The notes under the pieces were generated by a model. It made no database searches. It had not been told where the DNA came from and saw only the letters and a program-made list of their open reading frames with translations. This document shows, in pieces, positions 1 through 12,130 of a stretch of DNA of 64,000 nt (its first letter is position 1; each line of letters starts with the position of its first letter). Both the position numbers and the translations under genes were made by a program. This DNA is from Stichopus chloronotus. Its lineage: Eukaryota; Echinodermata; Holothuroidea; Aspidochirotida; Stichopodidae. The stretch covers positions 22,251,059 to 22,315,058 of the forward strand of contig CM037840.1 of NCBI GenBank assembly GCA_021234535.1, read 5' to 3'.

Positions 1-3000
1 TTCATGCATAACTGACAAAACGATGAGACACTATATTGTTAGAAAAACCAAAGTTTTTTTTTTTTCATTTACAAGTTGTCAGGTTATAACATCACAATCT
101 CAGAATGGCAGCATCCTGATAGATATTTGTTTGTCTGTTATGAACTTTCAATTTGCAATCTTGAGAAGTAAACAGCATATCAAGAGAAACTTATGTTGAT
201 GGCGTTAATCACATGACTGTGTCTCATATTCAATAGTATTTTTGTTTATTTTCAAAGTTCTGACTTTCATTCTCCTTTTTGCACATATGATTGTGATACA
301 CAACTAGCTGTTGATATGGCAAGAGAGAACGAATGGCACATAGTACATAAACCATACGTCAATTTAAATCGCTCGTAATGGTAATATAGTCTGCACATAA
401 AAGGTGGGTATACTTGACAGTATAGATGTTATGTCCGAGTTAAAATACTTCATAGCATATACAGAAATTACATCGCAAACTTCAATTCAAAAATTGAATA
501 GCAGATACTGCACATTATCCCAGTTTTTTTTTATGGGGGGGGGTGTCAAGCTGGTTGGTAAAGTGACATGGATCGGTATGAAGCGTCATATGGAGGGATA
601 TTCTGGGGGGGGGGACAGTCACAGGGATCATTTGAATCCAGGTTTGAAGAGTGACAATAATGCAAACCCCAGTCCCGTCAATTGAGATCAAATATTAAAG
701 TAGTTAGGATATACATATTTGAACTGTTTTCGGTGGATTTAGGATGATTTACAGTCAAAATGACTCATCTTAAGTCTATTTTTACTCTTAACATTTTCAA
801 GAGAAGCACTTCTTAGTATGGAGGATATTGTGGAATGGGGGGGGGGGGGGTGAGTGCATGGAGTGAGAGTATCTAAGCAGAGCGCCACCATCACTTGGTG
901 TAAAACGTAGATAAAATGTGAAAAACTCAAGACCTGTCAGACAGCCGGAAATTACATTTCCCAGACTTGCAAGTAGATTCTAAGCAGTCGTTATTTTGTT
1001 CGGAATAAAATGTTCGCTTCAATAACAGAAACAAGCACATGCAAAGTGATCAGAAATAACCAGATGAAAAGTACCAAGTAAAATGAGCTCTTATAACGTC
1101 ATTTGCATTCTACCACACCAAACAAAAGGGCTATCAATTTTGTTTCTTTTATTTTCTATTTTTTTCTTTGCCCGAATTCTAGGCACTACTGGCTAACAAA
1201 CTTCAGCAACGGAGGAGGGAGAGGGGGGGGGGGGGATGGGACAATCAAGGGCTTAGTTTGAGCGTGGACGCTGGATGGGATCTATCAGGAAGATCATCTA
1301 AGAGGAGGTACACCATCAGTTGGAGTGCAGCGTAGTAGGACGACATTTTGGTGTAGCAAACCACTCAGATCGACAGAAATAGCGCCTCCAAGCCCCTGTA
1401 ACGACGTCAGTGTTTTTTAATTCAAAATTAAAATTGCAGTCAACATGATGGTTTGATCTGACGAGGAACCGTTCCACGTCCTTACAGAGAACTTTTTTGG
1501 ATTTTTTTTTTTATTCAATTTTGCTTTAACTTGGAAAATGTGAGGGGAACATGGCCAAGTGACACCCACCTCCCTTCTCCTGCGTACTTCCCTTTGAACA
1601 AGAGTTATAGTCTTTCTCACAATGGCGCATTTCCTTGAACTGCATCCCCAAAGGAGGAGTAAAATGACGTCATAGAGTTATCTATTTATGAATTTTTTTT
1701 TTCAGTGTATACTTTTAGAAGACCGACTTCATTTTAGTTGGAATTAATGGGCGGGTTGTTGAATAGTATTTGACTTTCCATTCGATTCCCAGATTGAATC
1801 AGCTTCACTATCCACAGTAGTCGCGATACGCAAGTATTTAACTTGGGCCACAACCATTAAAAGTTACATGCCCGAAATTATTCATTGAGAATTTGTCATG
1901 CAGAAACTCTGGACAGAACTTCTCGTCCCTTTCTACCGATAATTATTGTGTAGTAAGCTATAATTAATTGATTGTTTGACTGATGACAAACCTATTTTCT
2001 CTTTTTGTTTACTTTTGTTTTGTTTTTTTTTTAATTCTCTGAAACTATGTCATTGAGCTGAGTGAACTTCGTTTGGGATATTTCCTTGCAGAATTCCAGA
2101 CACAAGCATCGACAAATACGAAGACCGGTTCGCAAAGATGCATCTACTTCAGTACTTAAAGCCGGGTGTATAAAGAACAAAACCAGTCACTCTTGTACGG
2201 TATTTGTGTTTTCCTGCAAAGAAGCCTCCGGATTTACAATCATGACCAGCTAATGTATATAACTATATGACAGGCTTCTGTTACTTACACAGATGCATTG
2301 GACGTGATGCATCAGAAAAGTCAAATATGGGATATCTTAAAACAATTAAATCATGAGAACTTACATTCAGAAATCGTGTTCATAACATTTCACAACATGA
2401 CATTTGACCTTTGTCCAACCTCTTCCTTTGCTCAACTTGGAACTGTTCTAAATGTTTGTAATTACAATCGTGATCTCAAGTAACCTTTGACCTAATCAAT
2501 GTCTGCTTTTGCTCTTTGAGAATAACCTGTATAGGGTCTACTAAAATACAGATTTTCCCAAAAGTACTTCTTTGCCAGTATCGGGCTCACAAAGTTTTAA
2601 CCGTGTGTACCTTCAGTTTCCCTTAAGAGGTTGTGTGACGTGCTTCTAGAAAAAGACAGCCTTCATTAAGAAGTTGCGAAGTAAAACTCAGAAATGAAAA
2701 TCCGTAGGAATTTTGTTCATATCGTTTATCGCTTTTTAGATATGACTTTTCAAAGTTTGAGAAAAATGCAAAACAGATGACGTAGAGTGCTGCACAGTTA
2801 GAGTATTTCTTTTTTAACCCTATATATTTTGCCTCTTAATTACTTAATTACTGAGTGTCACGTTGGTGACTGGTATCGATATTTCTGAAGCAGAAAATAC
2901 CTTCTTCCAAAATAAGACCATCCGGGCATACTAAATTGTGAAATGTCCTTTAAGTAAAGGTTGCATAAACAGAGGATTAACATATCATAAGAATCTCTTG

Positions 3001-5730
3001 ACGTCACTAATTTGCATACTTAGTCAATGTTTACTCATAATACGGCTGTGAGACACTAATTTTCCCGTGTATTGGTCAATCTGTAATGGATTATGATGGA
3101 ATTTGTGTGTATCTTTAATACTTTAAATGCATAATGCACCCAATATTCCAAAACGTCATTTACTTGTCGGACGACATTTAAATGACATTTGACCTCCACT
3201 TATGCTTCTGCTCAACGTGATACACCTTATATAATTAATAAAAATCAAGCTTTCCATCCTGAAGTACGAGATACATGAAGAGTTAAACCAGATACGCATA
3301 CACATTCACGCACAAACTCACGCACATGCACCCCCCCCCCCCCCCTTACATGATTTGCATAGATTTACTACTTCATCATCGTAACAAAAATCGTTTGCCA
3401 CCATTTCTACCATGTAAAGATTCAATGATTTACGTCACATCCATGGGGTACATAAATGTGTACCTCAAGGTAAGCATTGAGGAACAATATGTCAAAAAGC
3501 TTGAAAATGAATCCAAATGATTTAACTCCCAATTTCACAGGACATTCCTGAACTGAGATTCAGAATGTTGAAGTTTCTTCACTTTATTTCAAATGGTAGA
3601 TGGAGCTATATTTTTTGATGTCGTTCTTGTACCACTCAAATGACTTTCTTTGTTTTTCTTTGCTTTGTTTTTTCAAAGTCATTGCACTTGTCGCAATGAT
3701 GCGCAGACTCCCTTACTGTTATGTGGTAGCTTGACTACACAAGCAATTACTCCATGTAACATGCGATCAAAAAGTTAACTTTGCGAGGATGTACAAACGT
3801 TTTAATTTCAAACGGAAACAAAAGCAGGTTTTACAAGCCGGGCATCACAGATTATTGCACAACGTATCATTTTTTAAGTTTAGTGAATATCTTTCAACAT
3901 TTCATATATCATCAATAGAACAAACTACGAAGATGGAAACTGAATGAATATGGTCTATCTTTCCAAAATGTAAAATATATTCTCTCGTAGTTCTAGACTT
4001 TGGGTACAGTTTGCAGTTTTCTCTGAGAATGGCACGTGTCCCACAGTCATGCTGACATGAAATTGCTCTGGTGGGATGGATGTCCTTCTAGACTCCCTAT
4101 TGAACGGCCCTTCCGTAGATAAACATGAGATATCACCACTACGGGGGCATATGATTGGCTGACAAGTTATTTTTGGTCTTACCTAACATTTGGTGTTCCA
4201 GTCGCTGATGGTCGTCAAGGAGTGTCTGTTTGGTTCGGTTATTAATGGCGCCGTAGTTTGGGTCGGACCTGTATGCTCCATAATCCCAGCTTTCTTCTTC
4301 CCTGTCCTTCCAGCTCACCACGCCGAGTGGTATCAGTTGCATGTGTAGCCATCTCGACACTCTATAACCTCTACTACGTTCCTCTAGTTCCAATAACGTA
4401 TTCTGCGACATTGCTTAGCGTGTGTTACCTCGGGTCTTGAAATGACATACCAAGACTCCACTCACGTAATAATGATATGTAATTGTCCACTTGTCCAACA
4501 GTAGTAGGCCTAGGCTTGTACAGTGATGTGTCTTTCACATAGTTACGAAAATGACACCATTGAATACATGCATCTCCACATTGTCTAGTGTTCCTCCATG
4601 TTTCTTCACGATTTACGTCTGTCACGTTCGTTACTTATATGACGGCCAATTGGTACTGTCTTTACAGGAAACTGAATACGTATTTACATTCTGTGTTACT
4701 CTGTTGGTACACTGACAGTCATAAGTATCGGTACAATCAGCAAAGTTCCGTGTATTGTACTCGTTATTTCCTCAATGCTTGTTTGTAATGTACTTGTTTA
4801 GGATCGAAGGTATACTATTCACACAGACCACGCACTATCAGTTTTAGAAAAAAAAAAGTAATCCAAACTTTCACTTTTGTAATGTTGACATCTGATACCT
4901 ATATCACGTGGGTTCTTGCGTCAGATATCAAGGGACAAAATCGAAGGTTACCTCGAATCAGTTCACTTTTGTCTCCATGTTGCAACAAAAAGTAGCTCAC
5001 ATTAAAAGAGGTTAAGTGTAGTTTTGAAAACAGACAAATATATTGCCATGTCCACATTGCAGATATAGAACTGTGAGCGACCGAGGTGCATCAAGCAAAG
5101 AATACAAATTACGAGTAGAAACTGTTACTAGCCGTCATTTGAAGCTATTCCTTACTTGACAGAAAGGAAAGTTGGATGTCTCCTGTAAGGGTGTTTCCCT
5201 CATTGCACTTAACGGATAAATACAGAAGCTAAATCGTGCTTTGGGAGGACTGAATGACTTCTATGCCATAATGTTCAGATAGCTGTGAGGTCAACCTAAC
5301 GGTAATCATTAACCTTTAGGTATGTATACATTTGTCTTACTTGCGGGAAGGCAGAAATTTCAACCAGCTCCTATCTAAAGGAAAATAAACTCCTGATACT
5401 AAGAGTTCCTACGTCGAGAAAGAGAATTGGGTCAACCGTGTCCCCCCAAAAAATGGAAACAAAATGGCCCGACTGACATGTACAGTGTGTGCGATATACC
5501 AGGCAAATGGAAACAAATGGCTTCAAAATTCTAGTTGGCGCAACTCTCTCTATGAAGGACGTGCAGCGCCCTCTTCTAAGTTAGCCGGTGACCATAGAGA
5601 TGCACTTCTTGCCAAGACGATGTTCGTATTACAACGCAGAGGTTTGGATCGGATAAACTCACACAAGGGGAGTTACCATGCTCATACGGTCCAGTAAGGG
5701 TTTCGTGGATTCAGGGACCTGTTTGCACTG
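1..5730. other. Non-coding stretch with G/C homopolymers
   Basis: I see no convincing gene here: open frames are short, lack recognisable domains and overlap low-complexity DNA. The stretch holds G runs at 535-543, 605-614, 837-850 and 1223-1235 and a C run at 3331-3345. The piece around 868-915 contains CTAAGCAGAGCGCCACC, resembling the inside of the hAT-type element at 11.4 kb, so some of this is probably decayed transposon. TGACCTTTGACC-like words near 2400-2500 and 3190 recall similar words at 62.0-62.2 kb. Confidence 0.6.
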
Positions 5731-5732
5731 TT

Positions 5733-5920
5733 GGAGTCACTAAAGTTCGAGTCTCGAGTCGAGTCAAGTCTCCCACTGGTCCAGTCAGGGTCGAGTCAGA
5801 GTCTTTCACTTAGCCATGTCGAGTTGAGTCATCAAGTCATCAACTGAACTCGAGAAGAGTCGAGTCCCCAACCACACTCGAGTCGAGTCACTATGTCTAT
5901 TCAAGTCATCTTGAGTCACT
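5733..5920. repeat. GAGTC-rich degenerate repeat block (left)
   Basis: The pentamer GAGTC and its variants (CGAGTC, AAGTC, GACTC) recur every few bases, giving words such as CTCGAGTCGAGTCAAGTC. A similar block lies at 7228-7369. Such paired blocks are often the subterminal repeats of a DNA transposon; the 1.3 kb between them shows no transposase. No target-site duplication could be fixed. Confidence 0.6.
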
Positions 5921-7227
5921 TGATCATATTGACTTACAGTTGACCTATAATACTAGATCAGACAAACAACTTATGTACACAATTGTTAAACATGTTGACT
6001 TGATCACCCCACATCCTGAAACCATTGTTGGACCGAGAATTGTGCCTCCATATGTCAACTAGTATCGAAATAAGAAGACTTCTACCATTACAGATTTTTT
6101 AGCCTTTTTACTTTGCACAGCTAACTTATCTCACTCTCCATGTCACTTAAATTAGTCATCTAGTTTTTTTTTCTTTCCTTTTTCAAGAATTACTTGTCGT
6201 TTCTATTTTTGTATTCAGGAGTCTATCAGAAACTCGTGTTGATGTCACACCACTGCAGATTTCAATAAAAATGTTCACGTATAGCAAACATATTCTGCAA
6301 TTTAAAAATATTACAATAAACGAAAAAAAAGTAAGTAAAAACAGAGCCATTGTGTAAACCGAGTGCCACACGCAAAAATGATTTCTTCTCTTAATCACGA
6401 TTCAAAATGTACCCTTGCTCCCAGGACAGACTCTTATTTGGTAAGAATAACCACATTAATCACACTTACAAAAAATGGTTTGTTCCTTACACCCAGAAAA
6501 TGACTACAGCAATGTGATCTACATAAAATTTTGAAACTGTTCAAGGAAGTAACACATATATGCCATTATGCTTGATTCCAGTTTTCTATAATGTTTTTTT
6601 ACTCAATATGCTCTAGAAAATGTGGAGAGTAATCAAGATAATCAGTAATCACTAGAGTTAGGGTTCCGTTATAGAGAAACCCTAGTAATCACTTCAGAAT
6701 AGCGCCACCATCAAACAAACTAAACACACTATCAACCATGGCACTGACAGGACAAAACGACCTTCTTCACTAAAACGAGAATAGCCCAACCCACTGGCAT
6801 ACATAGTCCCGTGTAACCAGCAAAATTCGAAAATCTGTCTTTCCCCCAGTCATCATTAACACGAATATTTATCAAGCAATACCCAAATATGTACATGCAT
6901 CACCCCTCTCACACACACAAAAAAAAGCGAAAATACACATCAAACATGAACACCCTACGCTCGCAATTAGCATTGAAACACAACTGTAAAGCTACTGTTA
7001 ATGTAATATTAACGTACATAATCTATGGCCTACAGGCTGATCGAAGCCGTAGGTGTACGAATGCAATCGACAGATAACCTAGACAAATTCTGATTACAAC
7101 GGGTCAGCTGTTTCTATTGCCGTTTCCGATTAATCAACTGGTTTTAGTGCATTTTTTGAAATGTAAAACAAAACAGTATTTAATATCATATTGTTTCCTG
7201 ATAGTTTGACTTTAGTCATTGTAAAAA
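5921..7227. other. Non-coding stretch between GAGTC blocks
   Basis: AT-rich DNA without a recognisable reading frame. It may be the interior of a non-autonomous DNA transposon bounded by the two GAGTC-rich blocks. Confidence 0.35.
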
Positions 7228-7369
7228 GACTTGAGTCAAGTTAAGTCATCCAGCATAGTGAGTCGATTCGAGTCTTTTGCTCTTTCTCAAACTTCTGACT
7301 CGAGTCCAGTCTTTTGACGCAAGTGACTCGAGTCAAGTCAAGTCTTCAAAAATCGTGACTGAGTCCGGC
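7228..7369. repeat. GAGTC-rich degenerate repeat block (right)
   Basis: Partner of the block at 5733-5920, with GAGTCGATTCGAGTC and GACTCGAGTCAAGTC words. GACTCGAGTC is palindromic, so direct and inverted arrangements cannot be told apart by eye. Confidence 0.55.
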
Positions 7370-8595
7370 TCACATCACATTTTAACCCAATACCGGATTC
7401 GACGGATCTCTTGGGGAAAATCCCTTTTCATGTGGGGGGGGGGAAGACTTTGTTGTTCCTCTTACCTTTGTCTACAGTTGTATTAGTATCTTTTGATGGC
7501 ATTACCATCAGGTGATGGTTAGATTGTGTGACAAAGGCGGAATCGATTTACTCAATACATACCCTCAGAGAGTATCTGGTATTCATTGCTGACTGCTGAA
7601 TAAGATGTGATTATAAACGTATTGCCTGATATACAGGGAACTGTCTCACGGAACTGTACACTGCAGGTGTTCGATTCACTTCGTGTTTTACTCACAGGTG
7701 TTATGTCGGACCAACTGTAGGGGTGTGCATCTGGTGTCAGGCGTGTAGCCCATATGACGACCCATCATATACCGGTACCGTAGGTCAAGAGGTCAATTCC
7801 CACTGCCTGGATGATAAGGATTACGTTTTAATATAAAGTCGACACCTAACGAAATCACGAATTAGGACAGAACTGGTGGATATATTTAGGCCGACTTTTC
7901 ATTAGCCTATAGTTGCCCAGAATTCTAATAAACATCGTCATCAGAGAAATAGTAAGTTAGTCCCCATTTAAAAGATTTCATTGAAGCTTTGGGGGGAAAA
8001 AAAGGGGTGGCAAAAAGGGCGGCTAACAGAGTAGTTTCACTTCATGAGAATACCAGCTGTAATTTTCCGTCCAAATAACAGGTCTGGCAACTCTCAAGTC
8101 ACTTCCATACGGCAGACATCAGTCAGTCAGTCACTTGTTCATACAGTGAGCCCGAGCGCGGAACCCAATCTCACGGTAACGTATGAGAAGTAGGAGACAG
8201 CAGAGCGAACCGAAATTTGTGGAGTATCTAAATAACAGAAAACAGAAGTTGGATATTGTTTTTATTGACTTACCAAGTATGATAACTTTATCAACACCAA
8301 AATGGAAATATTCATAACTTAAAACGGGTATACTCCCTTTATTTTCACGTCGGTGGCGCCCGGGGAGGGGGTGGTGATAGAGGAGGGTGGATTCCTTTTC
8401 GAAATCAGACGATATGTAACGTCACTGACGTCCTTATATGTGAACGATTTACATGGCGTTTCTATAGCATGAGCCCACAGGAAGTGCAACCTCTGAACTT
8501 TCAAAGACTCAACTGGTATGATATGTCCCTGTTAATAAGAGCTTGGACACGTTGAACTCATCCTGTAAGCAAACAAAATATCTGGAACTCAGATG
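7370..8595. other. Non-coding stretch
   Basis: No supported gene. A G run lies at 7434-7443. The sequence around 7720-7810 contains a tRNA B-box-like word (AGGTCAATTCCC), but no cloverleaf or clear A box was found, so no tRNA or SINE is called. Confidence 0.5.
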
Positions 8596-8599
8596 AACA

Positions 8600-8745
8600 C
8601 AAGATGGGTATAACTTGGCTGAAATATGGAACCCAGATGGGTAACCCACATAGAGCCCAGATGGAATATCTGGAACCCAGACTGTCCATATGGGACCCAG
8701 TTGTCGTTTACTCCGTGCGCCCCATCTGGGACCCATCTGAGCAAT
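8600..8745. repeat. Degenerate CCCAGATGG-type short repeat
   Basis: The words GGAACCCAGATGGG, GAGCCCAGATGG, GGAACCCAGACTG, GGGACCCAG and CCCATCTGGGACCC recur within about 140 bases. Both the motif and its reverse complement occur, so this is a degenerate minisatellite with palindromic units. Frames through it show repeated W/MG/P patterns that come from the repeat, not from a gene. Confidence 0.6.
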
Positions 8746-9267
8746 GTACGCTAGGTCTCTATAGGTTATACATGGGCAGTTTGTGCAGTTCTATTATTCT
8801 CAATAATCCGTTTATTTATAATTAAAAAAAGTTTGTGATGTGTTTTTTATTGCATTGTTCGAAAGAACAGAAAAACAAAAGCTTGCTCTATGCATAAGCA
8901 GTCTATTTAAAACTTGTATGCTTTTGTGGAAATTGAAAAGGCAAATGAGAAAATTGGGCTCAATGGCTATACATGCAAAATTATTGCAATATAATTAATG
9001 TGGGCACAACCCCTTAAATTATTCAATAATAACAAAAACGATATCTGAATGGAACCTATGCAAATAGGTCAGGTGCATAAAACTCCCACAATATGTACAA
9101 TTACCTAAGCCCTAAGACTTTTAATTACCCTCAGTAGTTAAGGATTAATTACATATAACCCTATAAATGTAAAGTGACAGATATAAATATGAATATTAAT
9201 GAGTGTTCACAATATGGCTTTAAACAGTTATTTCACATAGTGTAAAGTGTGTAAAAGTGTGTAAAAG

Positions 9268-9590
9268 TTTTGAATATTCATGAACAACCGTCGACCTTTC
9301 TACTCCAAACGAGAGTTTCTCTGGAACGCTACACCGGTATGTGAATTCGGTCCCACAAAAAACAAAAGAACTTCCTTTTAAATTGAGACTTTTCAATATA
9401 GAATCAGTTTCATTTCAAAAACAGGAAACTATTCATAAAAATTACCAATTGCAATCAACAAAAAAGAGAAAACGATGTCAACTCACGTAAAGTTATGTTA
9501 TAAAAGTAACGCTTGAACACCCAACTTTACAAGTCTTTAGTACGTGTTGTGTTATCACTTGCTTGCAATAACGTCTAATGACCAGATTTG
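9268..9590. repeat. Diverged duplicate, copy 1
   Basis: About 320 bases resemble 10517-10875 in the same orientation. Shared landmarks, in the same order: GAATATTCATGAACAAC / GAAAATTCATTAACAAC, TCTGGAACGCTAC / TCTGGAAAGCTAC, GTGAATTCGGTC, AGGAAACTATT, ACCAATTGCAATCAAC / ACCAATTTCAATCAAC, CACCCAACTTTAC / CACCCAACTTTGC, and TGCTTGCAATA. This is an old repeat family of unknown class. Confidence 0.65.
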
Positions 9591-9833
9591 AAAATTGATG
9601 GTAGATCGCATGTGATAAACAATTGAGTACAAATTAATGAAGGAAACATCGTCATCAAAAGACAAATGTGACGTATACTAAATGAAATATAATGTAAATA
9701 GAAGTGTAATGTTAAGGTACATTAATTAGGCCTGTAAATACTTGTAAATATTATACTTAATATAGTTTTGTTTATGTGTACGTATGTTTATATATTCAGG
9801 ATGGAAATAAAGTTTCACCTTCAAAAAAAAAAA
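9591..9833 (+). mobile_element. Possible retroposed 3' end with poly(A)
   Basis: The word GGAAATAAAGTTTCACCTTC carries an AATAAA signal and is followed by an A tract (to about 9833). That is the look of a LINE, SINE or processed transcript 3' end copied back into the genome on the plus strand. No coding sequence precedes it, so the source cannot be named. Confidence 0.45.
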
Positions 9834-10516
9834 AATAATAATTAGCCCAGGTAAGGAAACAAAAGTTTGACGTCATTTAGCTTCACATGGATCTTCCTAG
9901 TCTTAGAATGGGAAGTACCCTTAAAGATCACTTTGTAAAATGTATAGTTTAAGTTTACTTATCGTAGCTTGTATAAATTGTGAAAATTTTGACCATATTT
10001 TACAGGATGTAATTACCTTTGAGAATTAATATGTGAGTAAATAAATAAACTAATGGTTAGGTAAAGAAGGATGCGCTATACCTTTACAAAACATAACTCT
10101 CATATAAAAACAAATGATGAGATATCTCATTGTTCTTTTTTGGTCAGATTTGGTCATCGATGTTTTGAGCTAAGAGAGCTTTTATAACAGGGTCTTAAAT
10201 TTGATCCTTTTACTTAAATCACCTAATTGTCATTTTCAATGATGGCAAAAGGACATAATGTGAAGAAACTTTTAGCTTTCCTCTCCACATGTCTTTACTT
10301 GTTTCCAGTCAAACTGTTTCATTGATCACTATTCACTGCTATTGTTCACAAGCGTCTGTCGAATTGAGTAGGAGAGATATTGTCGTCTTCCTTTAACAAT
10401 CAAAGCACAATGAAACCATGACGACAATCACCTATTGTAAGAAGCTGCCACTTCCTCACCTCCCATGTAGCTTATCCCACCAGTTTCAATTGATAAAATC
10501 TTTTTGACATTTGTAG

Positions 10517-10875
10517 TTTTGAAAATTCATTAACAACAATCTTGCTACTCAAAACACTAGCCGCTCTGGAAAGCTACGTGAATTCGGTCTGAATAAAATA
10601 AAGTTTAAAATTTTTTTGAGACCTTTCGAATCCAATGCTGATTACATGGGATTTGAAATCGGATTTATTTCAAAATAGGAAACTATTTGTACAAAATTTA
10701 CCAATTTCAATCAACAAAAAAGCTTTGTGGAAAGAGCTGGGGTTTTGACGACTTGATCATAGAATCTGAAGGAAAATGTTGTAAATTCGTGTAATGTGAT
10801 AAAACGTTTAAACACCCAACTTTGCAAGTTATAGGAACTGTTTTGTGTTATTAATTGCTTGCAATAGCCTCTCTA
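10517..10875. repeat. Diverged duplicate, copy 2
   Basis: Second copy of the repeat described at 9268-9590, with many substitutions and short indels. The copies start about 1.25 kb apart and have the same orientation. Confidence 0.65.
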
Positions 10876-11356
10876 ACCTTGATATGATTCTTTTGGGTTG
10901 GAATTGACTAATTACAGTAGCCTTCGGATTCGGGAGTTAATGAAAGTTAATGAGATGGGATAATAGCTCACATTGTCTTGTTTTTTATATTTTCAAGGTA
11001 GTTACGTTTATTTTTGTGGAATTAGTTACTTATGATTGACTGAGTTGATTTCTCAGGCAGTACATGCCAGTTGCCAGTCCAATTAACTCAGGCCAGTCCC
11101 GTAAACGAACCGGTTAGCACAGCCGGCAAAAGTTAGCAAAGGGATAGAGCACCACCGAATTTCAGCAGACGCTACAACGAATCGGATATTCTAGTTAGTT
11201 CTCAGTAACACAGAAATATGCTAATTAAAGGTGCTTGACTCATGTATTCGGCATGTTGTCAGAGACGGACGTTGGCAGGTGATACGTGATAGTCACTTCC
11301 TCTATAACGTTTCCGCTTTGAAAAAAAAAGCTTTTATCTGCTCTTAGCGAAAGGAA

Positions 11357-11781
11357 GCTGGCACCATAGGCGTCAGCAGGTTTCACAAAGTGAAGGGGAC
11401 ACTATACTATCTAAGCGGAGCGCCACATTGGTTGGCGCGTAGCTACCAGAAAATTTTGAGTATATAAGACCCCCTAGATCGCAGGAGACGGCCTTCCTGA
11501 GTTGCTTTTAGTTACATCAGAACCAGATCTGTGAGTTTTGTCTCACAAAACTAAATTGCCGATAGAAAGTACTGGAAGAAAGATGCCGCTCTGACACCAA
11601 GGGAGACGAATTACACAGCCTCCATCTCAATTGTGATAGAAAATCGCACATATGCATGTGACTTTTTTAATAAGTGCTCTGAAAAGTGGGTGGGACAAAT
11701 GATATGATATCCCCTCCACTTTTGAAAGTGGGGGGACATGTCCTCCCTGTCCCCCGACCTGTTGACGCCCATGGCTGGCAC
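11357..11781. mobile_element. Complete non-autonomous hAT-type MITE
   Basis: The element body is 11365-11773 (409 bp). It is bounded by identical 8-bp direct repeats GCTGGCAC at 11357-11364 and 11774-11781. Its ends are inverted repeats: CATAGGCGTCAGCAGG on the left and, reverse-complemented, CATGGGCGTCAACAGG on the right (14 of 16 match). An 8-bp target duplication plus short terminal repeats is the hallmark of the hAT superfamily. There is no transposase inside, so it would depend on one encoded elsewhere. Subterminal G/C-rich tracts such as AAAGTGGGGGGACATG occur near the right end. Assignment to hAT is inferred from the duplication length; the boundaries are seen directly. Confidence 0.88.
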
Positions 11782-12130
11782 CGACAGAAGAAGATTAAAT
11801 AGCTCATGAGATATCTTGCAGGCCTATGTGTTACAACTTTTTCTTCTTTTTGTTTTGACGAGATTGGTCCTTCAGCTTTGGTTGACACAGAGCTCGTTGG
11901 GTGTCAATAAATAGTCCATGACTTTTTCATTCTAAGAATATCCCTCTGCTTGTGAATGGATAAAGACAACAACGAATAAACGTAGCCTCCTCCATTAAAG
12001 GGAAACAGGGCGTTTCAAAATGCACCAACATAGTACACAAAGGAAAGAACTTACATCATTTTGAAACCATTCAGATTCATCAATAAAGATCTGCGAAATT
12101 TAAGTACTAGAAACATCTTGATCGTCTGTT

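Noticed and set aside
7720..7830. Possible tRNA-derived SINE (B-box-like AGGTCAATTCCC)
   Set aside because: No clear A box at the right distance and no cloverleaf could be drawn.
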